A stretch of 64,000 bases of DNA from Betaproteobacteria bacterium (GCA_012026885.1 VEPL01000027.1:1-64000), one strand, 5' to 3'; shown: positions 42,656-51,883, numbered from the stretch's first letter. Notes: generated by a model from the sequence alone, not told the origin. Program-made: numbers and translations.

Positions 42656-43534
42656 ATGATTACCGGATCCATTGTCGCCATTGTCACGCCCATGCACGAG
42701 GATGGCAGCCTCGACCTGAATGCCCTGCGCGGCCTGGTGGATCTCCATGTGCGGGAGGGGACCGACGCCATTGTCATCGTCGGGACGACCGGCGAATCGC
42801 CGACGGTCGACGTCGAGGAGCATTGTGAACTCATCAAGGTCACGGTCGACCATGCCGCGGGCCGTATTCCCGTCATCGCCGGTACCGGCGCCAACTCGAC
42901 CGCCGAGGCGATCGAACTGACCCGCTTTGCCAAGTCGGCCGGCGCCGATCTCGCGCTGTCGGTCGTTCCCTATTACAACAAGCCGACCCAGGAAGGCCTC
43001 TATCGCCACTTCAAGGCGATCGCCGAGGCGGTCGATTTGCCCGTGCTGCTCTACAACGTGCCCGGACGGACTGTCGCCGACATGTCCAACGACACCATCC
43101 TGCGTCTCGCCCAGGTGCCGGGCGTCGTCGGCGTAAAGGACGCGACCGGCAACTTCGACCGCGCCTGCGACCTGATCGCCCGGGCGCCGGCCGATTTCGC
43201 CCTCTACAGCGGCGATGACATGACCTGCGTCGCGACGATCCTGATGGGCTTCCACGGCAATATCTCGGTGACCGCCAACGTGGCGCCCCGCCTGATGCAC
43301 GAAATGTGCGTCGCGGCAGCGGCGGGCGATGTCGCCACCGCCCGCGCGATCCAGTTCAGGTTGGCGGGGCTTCATCGCGACCTCTTCTGCGAGGCGAACC
43401 CGATTCCGGTCAAGTGGGCCGTCGCCAGGCTGGGCCTGATGCCTTCCGGCATCCGCCTGCCGCTGACGCCGTTGGCCGAGGCCGGCCAGGCCCGCGTGCT
43501 GGCAGCCATGCGCCAAGCCGGCGTGATCGCGTGA
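42656..43534 (+). CDS. dapA: 4-hydroxy-tetrahydrodipicolinate synthase
   Basis: DapA (292 aa) condenses pyruvate with aspartate semialdehyde in the lysine/diaminopimelate pathway. TTGESPT carries the catalytic threonines, YNVPGRT the tyrosine, and GVKDATG the Schiff-base lysine (near 161). The ATG at 42656 starts [13 protein letters not shown], the family N-terminus. Its substrate comes from Asd, encoded further along in this window. Confidence 0.96.
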   Translation: MITGSIVAIVTPMHEDGSLDLNALRGLVDLHVREGTDAIVIVGTTGESPTVDVEEHCELIKVTVDHAAGRIPVIAGTGANSTAEAIELTRFAKSAGADLALSVVPYYNKPTQEGLYRHFKAIAEAVDLPVLLYNVPGRTVADMSNDTILRLAQVPGVVGVKDATGNFDRACDLIARAPADFALYSGDDMTCVATILMGFHGNISVTANVAPRLMHEMCVAAAAGDVATARAIQFRLAGLHRDLFCEANPIPVKWAVARLGLMPSGIRLPLTPLAEAGQARVLAAMRQAGVIA

Positions 43535-43548
43535 TGAGGGTAGCCGAT

Positions 43549-44670
43549 ATGAAACGTCGTCTCAGCGTGTGTGGTCTCGGATTGCTGGCTCTCGCGGTCG
43601 CCGGGTGTGGCAGCCTGCCCGAGGGCAAGAAGATCGAATACAAGTCGCAGGGCAAGGCACCAACGCTCGAGGTGCCGCCCGATCTCTCGCAACTCTCCAA
43701 GGATGATCGCTTTGCGGTGCCGGACATGGCGGGCAAGGGCGGCGCGACTTTCTCCGCTTATTCGGCCGAGCGCGGGCCTGCCGCCCAGGCGCAAAGCTCG
43801 ACGGTCCTGCCGAGCGTCGACAAGATCCGCGTCGAGCGCTCGGGCAGCCAGCGCTGGCTGGTCGTTGCCGCCAGTGCCGACAACCTGTGGGGTACGGTCA
43901 AGGACTTCTGGCAGGAGAACGGATTCATCGTCGCCATCGAGCGGCCGGATGCCGGCGTGATGGAGACCGACTGGGCAGAGAACCGCGCCAAGATCGGCGA
44001 CGACATCATCCGCAATACCTTGGGCCGGCTGCTCGATTCGCTCTACTCCACCGGCGAGCGCGACAAGTTCCGCACGCGTTTCGAGCCGGGGTCCGAGCCC
44101 GGCACGACCGACATCTTCGTCAGCCATCGCGGCATGGAAGAGGTCTATACCTCGGCCGCCAAGGACGAGACCCGCTGGCAGCCGCGGGCCGCCGACCCCG
44201 AACTGGAAGCGGAAATGCTCAGGCGCTTGATGGTCCGTCTCGGCACCGAGGATAAACGTGCCGAAGCAAGCGTTGCTTCGGCCAAGGGCGAGCCGCGAGC
44301 ACGCCTGGCGAGCGCCAACGATGGCAGCGGTACGCTGGAAGTTCTGGAGCGCTTCGATCGCGCCTGGCGCCGCGTCGGCCTGGCGCTCGACCGTGTCGGG
44401 TTCACGGTGGAAGACCGCGACCGCTCGAAGGGCATCTATTTCGTCCGCTATGTCGATCCGGAGGCGGGGGCCAAGAAGAAGGAAGGCTGGCTCGACAAGC
44501 TCAGTTTCTGGAAATCGTCCGATTCGGCGGCGTCGCGTACTCAGTACCGGATTTACGTGAGCGAAGCCGGTAGCAGCAGCCGCGTGCAGGTTTTGACCAG
44601 CGAGGGCGGTACCGATCGCTCGGATACAGCCAAGAAGATCCTCGACCTGCTTTACCAGCAACTCAAGTAA
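43549..44670 (+). CDS. bamC: outer membrane assembly lipoprotein BamC
   Basis: BamC (373 aa) is a lipoprotein of the BAM complex that inserts beta-barrel proteins. The signal ends in a lipobox LAVAGC; the unstructured lasso region (PPDLSQLSKDD) and two helix-grip domains follow. The ATG at 43549 with GAGGG upstream is preferred over the overlapping ATG at 43534. dapA–bamC adjacency is conserved in proteobacteria. A bidirectional terminator follows. Confidence 0.93.
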   Translation: MKRRLSVCGLGLLALAVAGCGSLPEGKKIEYKSQGKAPTLEVPPDLSQLSKDDRFAVPDMAGKGGATFSAYSAERGPAAQAQSSTVLPSVDKIRVERSGSQRWLVVAASADNLWGTVKDFWQENGFIVAIERPDAGVMETDWAENRAKIGDDIIRNTLGRLLDSLYSTGERDKFRTRFEPGSEPGTTDIFVSHRGMEEVYTSAAKDETRWQPRAADPELEAEMLRRLMVRLGTEDKRAEASVASAKGEPRARLASANDGSGTLEVLERFDRAWRRVGLALDRVGFTVEDRDRSKGIYFVRYVDPEAGAKKKEGWLDKLSFWKSSDSAASRTQYRIYVSEAGSSSRVQVLTSEGGTDRSDTAKKILDLLYQQLK

Positions 44671-44753
44671 GCCGGCGCAGCGCAACGGCCGGCGGGGCGC
44701 TTGCAGCCGCAGGCCGTTCGCCTCTCGCTGGCGTTCGCAGCAAAAAGCAGGGC

Positions 44754-44787
44754 GAAAAAAAGCGGGGCCGCAGCCCCGCTTCTTTTT
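44754..44787. terminator. bidirectional intrinsic terminator
   Basis: AGCGGGGC (44761–44768) and GCCCCGCT (44773–44780) pair around CGCA. TTCTTTTT follows on the plus strand and TTTTTTT on the minus strand. It serves convergent bamC and the Met-rich lipoprotein gene. Confidence 0.9.
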
Positions 44788-44801
44788 GCCTGGAAAGCCG
44801 C

Positions 44802-45110
44802 TTACTTCTTGGCTTCCATGCCCGACATGCCGGCTTGCGGAGCGGCCATGCCCGACATGCCTTCCATGCCCTTCTGGGCTTCCATGCCCTGCATGCCGGA
44901 CATACCGGCTTGCGGAGCGGCCATGCCCGACATGCCTTCCATGCCCTTCGGCGCTTCCATGCCAGACATGCCGGCTTGCGGAGCGGCAGCCGGAGCAGCA
45001 GCAGACGGAGCAGCAGCCGGGGCCGGAGCGGCGGCCTTCGGCTCTTCCTTCTTGCCACAGGCGGTCAGGGCAACGGCAACCAGGGCGGCAACGAGAATGG
45101 ACTTGTTCAT
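44802..45110 (-). CDS. Met-rich repeat lipoprotein, unknown function
   Basis: A 102-aa lipoprotein from the ATG at 45110 (upstream in-frame codons are rejected). The signal MNKSILVAALVAVALTAC ends in a lipobox. An Ala/Pro linker follows. The last 59 residues are two and a half units of PQAGMSGM-x-GMEGMSGMAA, holding 13 methionines, and the DNA shows matching tandem direct repeats. Met-rich repeats bind Cu(I) in some periplasmic proteins, so copper handling is possible, but no such family was recognised. Confidence 0.75.
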   Translation of the reverse strand: MNKSILVAALVAVALTACGKKEEPKAAAPAPAAAPSAAAPAAAPQAGMSGMEAPKGMEGMSGMAAPQAGMSGMQGMEAQKGMEGMSGMAAPQAGMSGMEAKK

Positions 45111-45220
45111 GGGTAGTTCCTTATCGACAGGTAGAAAAGATGAGCCAGAAAATTTTGATCGGCTAACCAATCAGAATTTGATTATAACAATTTTCCATAG
45201 TGCGCGGCCGGACGAGGCAG

Positions 45221-45697
45221 TCAGAGTCCGATAGTGGTCGTGGCAAGCGGGGTGCCGCCCTCGGCACGGATGGCCGCGAACCGCTGCCAATAGGCGCGTA
45301 CCTCGTCGGGTTCGTCGAGCAGCAACTTGGCGCGTGGCTGGTCGCGGTCGAAGCGGATCAGGGCGCTCGCCGCATCGGCGATCAGCAGCGAATCGCGCAA
45401 GTGGCCGATCTGGTCGGGGGTCTGCCAGACAGCGGTGTTATGGGAGTAGGTCGCCAGCAGCCGGCACAGGCGCGGATTGTTGCGCTGCAACGGCTCGGTG
45501 TTGCGCAGGGCGATCGCGAGGCATTCGGCCGGATGTGCGGCAAGCAACGCCTGCAGGCAGTCCATGCGCTCCGGGGACTCGAGGCGGAACGCGGCAAGGT
45601 CCTCGTCGTAGATCCACAACTGGCGTTTGGCCAGCGCCAGGATCCGGTCGATACCATCGTGGTATTCGGCCCAGGAGTTCAGCAGTTCGCGGGACAT
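45221..45697 (-). CDS. conserved protein of unknown function (158 aa)
   Basis: A soluble 158-aa protein with an AAGGAGC site before its ATG at 45697. The N-terminus reads RQLWIYDEDLAAFRLESPE; the C-terminus has RFDRDQPRAKLLLDEPDEVRAYW. This pattern recurs, as far as I recall, in unnamed betaproteobacterial proteins. The DEDL and H-x-N-TAVW parts are faintly like phospholipase-D-fold proteins without a full HKD motif. It is divergent from rlmD with a 52-bp gap. Confidence 0.65.
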   Translation of the reverse strand: MSRELLNSWAEYHDGIDRILALAKRQLWIYDEDLAAFRLESPERMDCLQALLAAHPAECLAIALRNTEPLQRNNPRLCRLLATYSHNTAVWQTPDQIGHLRDSLLIADAASALIRFDRDQPRAKLLLDEPDEVRAYWQRFAAIRAEGGTPLATTTIGL

Positions 45698-45716
45698 GGT
45701 TCAGGCTCCTTCCGGT

Positions 45717-45725
45717 TGCTAGAAT
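45717..45725 (+). promoter_or_regulatory. extended -10 promoter of rlmD
   Basis: TGC-TAGAAT is the same extended -10 9-mer as before the SRP RNA. Transcription would start near 45732, 18 bases before the rlmD ATG. Confidence 0.5.
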
Positions 45726-45749
45726 CTCACCCTTTGTCCGGAGCAGTAT

Positions 45750-47048
45750 ATGCCAATCGGGATCATCGAATCGCTCGACCACGAGGCGCGCGGCATCGCC
45801 CGGCTCGATGGCAAGACGATTTTCGTCGATGGCGCACTGCCGGGCGAGCGCGTCGAATATGCGAGTTTCCGGCGCAAGCCCAACTACGAACTCGCCCATC
45901 TGGTCGCGGTGGAGGCCGCTTCGCCTTTTCGCGTCGAACCGCGCTGCCCGCATTTCAACATCTGTGGGGGTTGCGCCATGCAGCACCTCGATCCGGCAGC
46001 GCAGGTGGCTGCCAAGCAGCGGGTGCTCGAGGATACCTTGTGGCATCTCGGTCGCGTGCGGCCGGAATCGATGTTGCCGCCGGTCTTTGGCGACCCCTGG
46101 GGTTACCGTCATCGCGCCCGCCTCGGCGTTCGGCGCGTGCCCAGCCGCGGCGGCATGCTGATCGGCTTCCACGAGCGGCGCAGCAGCTATATCGCCGACA
46201 TCGAGACCTGTGCGGTCCTGCCGCCGCAGGTCTCCGCGCTGTTGATGCCGCTGCGCGAGCTCATTGGCGGATTGTCGGTCGCCGAGCGGCTGCCGCAGAT
46301 CGAGGTTGCCGTCGGCGAGGCATGCACCGCGCTGGTCCTGCGTATCCTGCAACCGCTGACCGCTACCGACGAGGAGGCACTGCGCCGGTTCGCCGATCGC
46401 CATGGCATTGTCTTCTACCTGCAGCCCAAGGGGCCGGATTCGGCATTCCGCTTCCATCCGTTGCCAGGCCAGCGCCTGCATTACAGCTTGCCCGAGTTCG
46501 GGGTCGAACTCGATTTCCGACCAACCGATTTCACCCAGGTCAATCACGCGGTGAACCGGATCCTGGTGCGGCGCGCGCTGGGCCTGCTCGATCCGCGGCC
46601 GGGCGAACGCATCATCGACTTGTTCTGCGGCCTCGGCAATTTCACGCTGCCGATCGCGGCACTTGGCGCCCGCGTGCTCGGCGTCGAGGGCAGTCCGGCC
46701 CTGGTCGAGCGTGGGCGGGCGGCGGCCGTGGCGAACGGTCTTGACACCCGGGTCGATTTTGCGGTCGCCAATCTCTTTGAATGCACGCCGGAATCGCTGG
46801 CCTCGCTCGGGCCTGCCGACAAGATGCTGGTCGACCCGCCTCGGGAGGGAGCGATCGAGGTGGTCAAGGCGCTGCCTGAAGAAGGCCCGCTGCGGATCGT
46901 CTACGTTTCGTGCAATCCGGCCACGCTCGCACGCGACGCGGCAGTGCTAGTTTCCGTGAAGGGCTACCGTTTCCGGTCGGCAGGCATCGTCAACATGTTC
47001 CCGCATACCGGCCACGTCGAGTCCGTTGCGCTCTTCGAGCGCACATGA
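45750..47048 (+). CDS. rlmD: 23S rRNA (uracil-1939-C5)-methyltransferase
   Basis: RlmD/RumA (432 aa) methylates U1939 of 23S rRNA. An N-terminal TRAM domain (IESLDHEARGIARLDGKTIFV) is followed by iron-sulfur cysteines CPHFNICGGC. The methyltransferase has LFCGLGNFTLPIA (SAM site), DPPREGA and the catalytic Cys in YVSCNPATLARD; the end HTGHVESVALF is typical. It is complete. Confidence 0.94.
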   Translation: MPIGIIESLDHEARGIARLDGKTIFVDGALPGERVEYASFRRKPNYELAHLVAVEAASPFRVEPRCPHFNICGGCAMQHLDPAAQVAAKQRVLEDTLWHLGRVRPESMLPPVFGDPWGYRHRARLGVRRVPSRGGMLIGFHERRSSYIADIETCAVLPPQVSALLMPLRELIGGLSVAERLPQIEVAVGEACTALVLRILQPLTATDEEALRRFADRHGIVFYLQPKGPDSAFRFHPLPGQRLHYSLPEFGVELDFRPTDFTQVNHAVNRILVRRALGLLDPRPGERIIDLFCGLGNFTLPIAALGARVLGVEGSPALVERGRAAAVANGLDTRVDFAVANLFECTPESLASLGPADKMLVDPPREGAIEVVKALPEEGPLRIVYVSCNPATLARDAAVLVSVKGYRFRSAGIVNMFPHTGHVESVALFERT

Positions 47049-47070
47049 AAAAGGGCGGCTGTCGCCGCCC
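47049..47070 (-). terminator. intrinsic terminator after the BI-1 family gene
   Basis: GGGCGGC (47053–47059) pairs with GCCGCCC (47064–47070) around TGTC; on the minus strand TTTTT follows. It closes the 47102–47794 gene and probably also limits convergent rlmD. Confidence 0.8.
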
Positions 47071-47101
47071 CCGGAAATTGCCGGAATAACCGGCACCTGG
47101 G

Positions 47102-47794
47102 TCAGTCGCGCTCGCCGGTGAAGGCCATGATCAGTTGCAGCAGGCTGACGAAGACATTGTAGATGTCGAGATAGACGGCCAGCGTTGCCGAAACGTAGTT
47201 GGTCTCACCACCCTGAACGATGCGGCTGATGTCATACAGGATATAGGCCGAGAACAGGGCGACCGCCACGGCGGCGATGGTCAGCGACAGTGCCGGAATC
47301 TGCAGGAAGATGTTAGCGGCTGCTGCCAGCAGGACGACGATCATGCCGACGAACAGGAACTTGCCCATGTTCGAGAAATCGCGGCGGCTGACACTGGCGA
47401 TGCCGGCCATGGTCATGAAGATGGCACCAGTGCCGCCGGCCGCCATGGCGATCATCGAGCCGCCGTTGGCGAAACCGAGAGCGACCTGAAGAATGCGCGA
47501 CAGCATCAGGCCCATGAAGAACGTGAAACCAAGGAGCAGGGCAACGCCAACCCCGCTGTCCTTGTTCTTCTCGATCGCCCACATGAAGCCCCAGGCGATG
47601 CCGAGGAACAACAGGAAGGCGACGAACGGGCTGCCGGCGAGGAAGCTGAAGTTGAGCTGGATGCCGAGCAGGGCGCCGGCGACGGTGGGAACCATCGACA
47701 GCGCGAGCAGCATGTAGGTGTTGCGCAGAACGCGGTTCTGCTGCAGGGCCAGTCCCTGCGAACCCAGGCCGGAAGTCTGGAAGTCGGTTTGCAT
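47102..47794 (-). CDS. Bax inhibitor-1/YccA family membrane protein
   Basis: A 230-aa protein with about seven membrane helices, BI-1/YccA-type. The start at 47794 (MQTDFQTSG) is followed by NRVLRNTYMLLALSM, and the last helices contain LYDISRIVQGGETNYVSATLAVYLDIYN, where the two conserved Asp lie. E. coli YccA interacts with FtsH; BI-1 homologues can act as pH-gated calcium leaks. Its role here is unproven. Confidence 0.9.
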   Translation of the reverse strand: MQTDFQTSGLGSQGLALQQNRVLRNTYMLLALSMVPTVAGALLGIQLNFSFLAGSPFVAFLLFLGIAWGFMWAIEKNKDSGVGVALLLGFTFFMGLMLSRILQVALGFANGGSMIAMAAGGTGAIFMTMAGIASVSRRDFSNMGKFLFVGMIVVLLAAAANIFLQIPALSLTIAAVAVALFSAYILYDISRIVQGGETNYVSATLAVYLDIYNVFVSLLQLIMAFTGERD

Positions 47795-47901
47795 CGAGGT
47801 CTCGCTTTCTATGGATGAGGCATGCGTAAGACTAAGGGAAGGGCCGCGAAGTTTCCAAATTGTTGACTGTTCCCGTCGGGCAATGATCGCTGCCGCCATG
47901 C

Positions 47902-47907
47902 TATGAT
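47902..47907 (+). promoter_or_regulatory. -10 element of tRNA-Ser
   Basis: TATGAT lies 10 bp before the mature 5' end of tRNA-Ser, followed by a GC-rich CGCGCCC discriminator as is common at stable-RNA promoters. No convincing -35 at 17 bp. Confidence 0.45.
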
Positions 47908-47917
47908 GCGCGCCCTC

Positions 47918-48005
<88 letters not shown>

Positions 48006-48011
48006 CCGCCC

Positions 48012-48461
48012 TCAACCCTGCTGACGCAGCGCGTCGGCCCAGCAGTTGGGTGTCTCGTAGAGGCGGACCCGCTCGAGGCGCAGGTGATTACCGTAAGTGT
48101 CGCGGTAGACAACATCGAGGCGCTCGAAGGCGATGCGGGCGAGGTTTTCCGCTGTCGGCACGCGGTCGAGGATCGCCGTCTTGTGACCCGGCAGCGTGGC
48201 GAGGAACTCGATCACCGCGCGGTCGCCGGCGAACACCAGGAAGGCATGGTCCCAGTCGTCGACCAGGTGGGCCATCGCCAGTCCTTTTACCTCGGAGAAA
48301 TCCATCACCATGCCGTTGGCGGCATCGCCCGACTTGTCGATCACGTCGCCCGACAGCGTGATCTCGACGGCGTAGCGGTGCCCGTGCAGGTGCCGGCACT
48401 GGCTCTTGTGGTCGGGGATGCGGTGGCCGGCGTCGAATTCGAGGCGGCGGGTGATCAGCAT
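48012..48461 (-). CDS. queD: 6-carboxytetrahydropterin synthase
   Basis: QueD (149 aa) makes 6-carboxy-tetrahydropterin in queuosine/preQ0 synthesis. Zinc ligands are His in DAGHRIPD and the HLHGH motif; the catalytic Cys is in SQCRHLHGH and the WDHAFL motif holds Asp/His. It starts 42 bp from, and opposite to, a radical SAM gene. Confidence 0.93.
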   Translation of the reverse strand: MLITRRLEFDAGHRIPDHKSQCRHLHGHRYAVEITLSGDVIDKSGDAANGMVMDFSEVKGLAMAHLVDDWDHAFLVFAGDRAVIEFLATLPGHKTAILDRVPTAENLARIAFERLDVVYRDTYGNHLRLERVRLYETPNCWADALRQQG

Positions 48462-48490
48462 GGGAACGGTCTCCGGAGGGCTGCGGATTA

Positions 48491-48496
48491 TACAAT
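48491..48496 (+). promoter_or_regulatory. -10 element at the radical SAM gene, start codon at +1
   Basis: TACAAT ends 6 bases before the ATG at 48503, which puts the A of ATG at the predicted transcription start. There is no room for a ribosome-binding site after the start. No good -35 is visible. Confidence 0.4.
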
Positions 48497-48502
48497 GGGG
48501 CC

Positions 48503-49339
48503 ATGCTGACCATCGAAGACCATCGCCGCGACAGCGCCGGCCTGCGCTACGTCTATCCGGTCGTCTCCCGCCGCGCGGGCGGCGTGTCGGTCGGCATCAA
48601 CCTGAATGTCAACAGTGCGTGCAACTGGGCCTGCGTCTACTGCCAGGTCGAGGGGTTGGTGCGCGGCGGACCGCCACCGGTCGATATCGACTGTCTCGAG
48701 CGGGAATTGGGCGGTTTCCTCGATGCGGCACTGAACGGTGATTTCATGGCGCGCGAAGTTGCTGTCGAGGCCAGGCGCCTTGTCGATGTCGCCTTTTCCG
48801 GCAACGGCGAGCCGACGGCTGCCACGGGTTTTGCCGAGTGCGTACGGCGGGTGGGCAAGGTGATGGCGCGGTTCGGCCTCGCCGGCGGGCTGCCCTTGCG
48901 CCTGATTACCAACGGCAGCCTCATGCATCGCTCCGATGTACAGGAAGGCGTGCGGGAACTCGGTAGGCTCGGCGGGGAGGTGTGGTTCAAGATCGACCGC
49001 GCCCTCGCCGCCGAGGCCGAAGCGGTCAATGGTGTTCCCTTCGACGCTGCCCGTACGGTTCGCCACCTGGAGATCGCTGCCGGCCTTGCGCCGACCTGGG
49101 TGCAGACCTGCTGGTTCGCGATTGACGGTAGCGAGCCCGGTACCGAATCGCGTGCGGCCTACTGCGCCCTGCTGAAGCCCATGGCCAGCCGGCTGGACGG
49201 CATTCACCTTTACGGGTTGGCCCGTCCGTCGCAGCAAGCGGCCGCAATGCGCCTCGGGCGCCTGCCGGCAGCGGCGCTCGAGAATTTCGCCCGCGAAATC
49301 GAAAAGGAAACGGGCATCCGGGTCATGGTCGCCCCGTGA
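48503..49339 (+). CDS. radical SAM protein
   Basis: A 278-aa radical SAM enzyme. The cluster motif is C-NWA-C-VY-C (CxxxCxxC) after LNVNSACNWAC, and the GGE-like SAM motif is FSGNGEPT. The C-terminal half has WFAIDGSEPGTES and LYGLARPSQQ. It is too long and has the wrong motif spacing for QueE (7-carboxy-7-deazaguanine synthase), although queD is divergent next to it. The substrate is unknown. Confidence 0.85.
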   Translation: MLTIEDHRRDSAGLRYVYPVVSRRAGGVSVGINLNVNSACNWACVYCQVEGLVRGGPPPVDIDCLERELGGFLDAALNGDFMAREVAVEARRLVDVAFSGNGEPTAATGFAECVRRVGKVMARFGLAGGLPLRLITNGSLMHRSDVQEGVRELGRLGGEVWFKIDRALAAEAEAVNGVPFDAARTVRHLEIAAGLAPTWVQTCWFAIDGSEPGTESRAAYCALLKPMASRLDGIHLYGLARPSQQAAAMRLGRLPAAALENFAREIEKETGIRVMVAP

Positions 49340-49347
49340 TGCCCGCT

Positions 49348-49384
49348 GTTGCGGTCGACGGCCGCGAAGGCCCGATTTTCAGGC
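49348..49384 (+). repeat. dispersed GCGGTCGAC element, copy after the radical SAM gene
   Basis: GTTGCGGTCGAC (49348–49359), 13 bases (GGCC-GCGAA-GGCC, a small hairpin), then CGATTTTCAGGC (49373–49384). It lies in a 39-bp convergent gap and runs into the last codons of the HTH gene. Spacing and both conserved blocks match the copy at 39945. Confidence 0.55.
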
Positions 49385-49684
49385 TGCCTTGCGACCCTTG
49401 GCGCGTGCCGACTTCTTCAGGGACTTGAGCAACTCGGGTTCCTGGCTCTTCAGGTACTCGATCACTTCCCAGTCTTCGCGCTTGATCGTGCGGATATCGA
49501 TCTGCTCGACGTGGACGAGGCGCAGCAGTTCGCGCACCGGGCGCGGCATGTTGCGACCGCTTTCATAGCGCGAACCGCCACTCTGGGTGACGCCCAGGGT
49601 GGACCAGAACTGCTGCTGGTTCATGCCGAGCTTGCGGCGGATTTCGCGGGCATCGATCTTTTCGATGGTCTTCACATTGGCCAT
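49379..49684 (-). CDS. HTH-type transcriptional regulator (XRE-like)
   Basis: A 101-aa protein with one helix-turn-helix: AREIRRKLGMNQQQFWSTLGVTQSGGSRYESGR, read as an XRE-type fold at about 12–45. A Lys/Arg-rich tail follows. The ATG at 49684 has a perfect AAGGAG. Proteins of this kind are common stand-alone regulators in betaproteobacteria; the target is unknown. The 243-bp gap up to 49928 is A/T-rich near 49735–49790 and probably holds promoters for both flanking genes. Confidence 0.8.
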   Translation of the reverse strand: MANVKTIEKIDAREIRRKLGMNQQQFWSTLGVTQSGGSRYESGRNMPRPVRELLRLVHVEQIDIRTIKREDWEVIEYLKSQEPELLKSLKKSARAKGRKAA

Positions 49685-49927
49685 GAGTACTCTCCTTCGA
49701 TGAATGTTGGCATGCTTACTCAGGTGTCGTGGATAGATATTACCTAAGTAATATGACGAATTTTATATCGTCATATGACATTAGGCAATAGGTTGGTTGC
49801 AAAGTTCATGAATCGACTGCGCAATGCTGCCCCGGCCCAGTCCGGAGGCGGCAGACGGGCGTTGACGCGGTAGCGGGATGCTCTAACATTGCCCCACCAG
49901 CAATTGTCCCGGTCAGGAGAGAGTGCC

Positions 49928-50374
49928 ATGCAGGTCAAGGAGATCATCAAGCTGAAAGGCGGCACGCTATACACGGCCACGCCTCGGCAACTGCTGGCCG
50001 ATGCCATAGCGACCATGGCCGATCTCGATGTCGGCTCCCTCGTGGTCATGGATGGCGGCCGCATGGTCGGCATGCTGACTTTCCGCGAGGTCATGCTGGC
50101 ATTGCGCGACAACGGTTCGCGCGCCGAAGGGATAACGGTCGGCGAAGTGATGGTGCGCGATCCGGTGACGGTCTATCCGGCCATGGAGGCCAACGATCTG
50201 CGCCGTCTGATGATCGAAAGGCACTCGCGCTACCTGCCGGTCATGGACGGCGAGTTGCTGATGGGCGTCATTTCCTTCCTGGATGTCGCCAAGGCGGTTC
50301 TCGAGGAACAGTCCTTCGAGAACAAGATGTTGAAGAACTACATCAAGAACTGGCCCGACGCCCAGGGCGCCTGA
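49928..50374 (+). CDS. CBS-domain protein
   Basis: A 148-aa protein made of a CBS pair: MADLDVGSLVVMDGGRMVGMLTFREV and RLMIERHSRYLPVMDGELLMGVISFLDV. Such Bateman modules bind adenosine nucleotides and sense energy state. The start at 49928 follows GGAGAGAG. No catalytic domain is attached. It precedes aroC by 62 bp. Confidence 0.88.
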   Translation: MQVKEIIKLKGGTLYTATPRQLLADAIATMADLDVGSLVVMDGGRMVGMLTFREVMLALRDNGSRAEGITVGEVMVRDPVTVYPAMEANDLRRLMIERHSRYLPVMDGELLMGVISFLDVAKAVLEEQSFENKMLKNYIKNWPDAQGA

Positions 50375-50436
50375 TCGCACCGGGGAGGGCGTGGTTGGCG
50401 TGGTAGACTGGCGTCCCGCCGCAACTCCTGTTATCC

Positions 50437-51537
50437 ATGTCCGGCAATACCTTCGGCACCCTTTTCTCAGTAACCTCGTTCGGTGAGTCGCACGGCCCGG
50501 CGATCGGCTGCGTCGTCGATGGCTGCCCGCCCGGGCTGGCGCTTGCCGAAGCCGATATCCAGGCCGAACTCGACCGGCGCCGGCCGGGAACTTCGCGCCA
50601 TGTCACACAGCGGCGGGAGCCCGACACCGTCGAGATCCTTTCCGGCGTCTTCGAGGGGCGCACGACCGGTACTCCGATCGGCTTGCTGATCCGTAACCAG
50701 GATCAGCGCAGCAAGGATTACGGCAACATTGCCGAGACCTTCCGGCCGGGGCATGCCGACTACACCTACGACCAGAAGTACGGCTTCCGCGATTTTCGCG
50801 GTGGCGGGCGCTCGTCAGCGCGCGAGACGGCGGTGCGGGTCGCTGCCGGGGCCATTGCCCGCAAGTGGCTGCGCGAGCGCTACGGGGTGACCATTCGCGG
50901 CTGGATGAGCGCGCTCGGCCCGATCGAGATTCCCTTCGTCAGTTTCGACGCCATCGACGACAACCCGTTTTTTGCCCCCGATGCCGCGATCGTCCCCGAA
51001 CTCGAGGCTTACATGGATAACTTGCGCAAGGCCCGGGATTCGGTCGGTGCGCGCATCACCGTTCAGGCTGCCGGCGTGCCGCCGGGGTGGGGCGAGCCCG
51101 TCTATGACCGGCTCGATGCCGAGATCGCCTACGCGATGATGGGCATCAATGCCGTGAAGGGAGTCGAGATTGGTGCCGGCTTCGCGTCCGTTGCGCAGCG
51201 CGGCAGCGAGCACGGCGACGAGATGACGCCCGCCGGCTTCCTGAGCAACCACGCCGGCGGCGTCCTCGGCGGCATCTCGACCGGCCAGGACATCCTCGTC
51301 AACTTGGCGGTCAAGCCGACTTCGTCGATCGCCCAGCCGCGCCGCTCGATCAACCGTGATGGCGAGGCTGTCGAAGTCGTCACCGAAGGCCGTCACGACC
51401 CCTGTGTCGGCATCCGGGCAACGCCGATCGCCGAGGCGATGCTTGCCCTGGTACTGGCCGACCATGCCTTGCGCCATCGCGCGCAATGTGGCGACGTGGT
51501 CTGTCCGACGCCGCGCATTCCGGGAAAAATCGCGTAG
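50437..51537 (+). CDS. aroC: chorismate synthase
   Basis: AroC (366 aa) is the FMN-dependent last enzyme of the shikimate pathway, supplying chorismate for the trp genes in this window and other aromatics. Family signatures are [29 protein letters not shown] and GGISTGQ(D) with KPTSSI; the C-terminus has [10 protein letters not shown]. Complete. Confidence 0.96.
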   Translation: MSGNTFGTLFSVTSFGESHGPAIGCVVDGCPPGLALAEADIQAELDRRRPGTSRHVTQRREPDTVEILSGVFEGRTTGTPIGLLIRNQDQRSKDYGNIAETFRPGHADYTYDQKYGFRDFRGGGRSSARETAVRVAAGAIARKWLRERYGVTIRGWMSALGPIEIPFVSFDAIDDNPFFAPDAAIVPELEAYMDNLRKARDSVGARITVQAAGVPPGWGEPVYDRLDAEIAYAMMGINAVKGVEIGAGFASVAQRGSEHGDEMTPAGFLSNHAGGVLGGISTGQDILVNLAVKPTSSIAQPRRSINRDGEAVEVVTEGRHDPCVGIRATPIAEAMLALVLADHALRHRAQCGDVVCPTPRIPGKIA

Positions 51538-51593
51538 AATCACGGGTTTTTTCCCGCCCTGGCGGCGGGACGCCGCGCTACGGAGAGACCATC

Positions 51594-51860
51594 ATGCAAG
51601 TCGAGCACCACGACCTCCATCACGATTTTCCCGAAATGAACGACGCGATCCTCGCGCTGAAGGCGTCGAACGCACATTTCGCCAGGCTGTACGCGAGCTA
51701 CAACCGGCTGACCGGCAAGGTCGAGGACCTTGAGGAGCATGACATGCCGGTCTCCGACTTCACCCTCGAGGACATGAAGAAGCAGCGCGTCAAGCTCAAG
51801 GATGAGTTGTACCACCTGCTGCTCGCCTATCGCGCCGGCCAGAAGTCGGTCAAGGCCTGA
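51594..51860 (+). CDS. YdcH family protein (DUF465)
   Basis: An 88-aa helical-hairpin protein of the DUF465/YdcH family: FPEMNDAILALKASNAHFARLYASYNRLTGKVEDLE, two helices and a KDELYHLLL end. Often annotated SlyX-like by size, but the HFARLY pattern fits YdcH. The start at 51594 follows GGAGAG. Function unknown. Confidence 0.88.
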   Translation: MQVEHHDLHHDFPEMNDAILALKASNAHFARLYASYNRLTGKVEDLEEHDMPVSDFTLEDMKKQRVKLKDELYHLLLAYRAGQKSVKA

Positions 51861-51883
51861 GCGCCGGCCGCAAGGGCATCCGG

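Noticed and set aside
48503-49339. Radical SAM gene as queE
   Set aside because: Length and cluster-motif spacing do not fit QueE, despite the adjacent queD.
51553-51570. Terminator after aroC (CCCGCC/GGCGGG)
   Set aside because: The T run precedes the stem on the plus strand, and on the minus strand A residues follow; neither orientation gives an intrinsic terminator.
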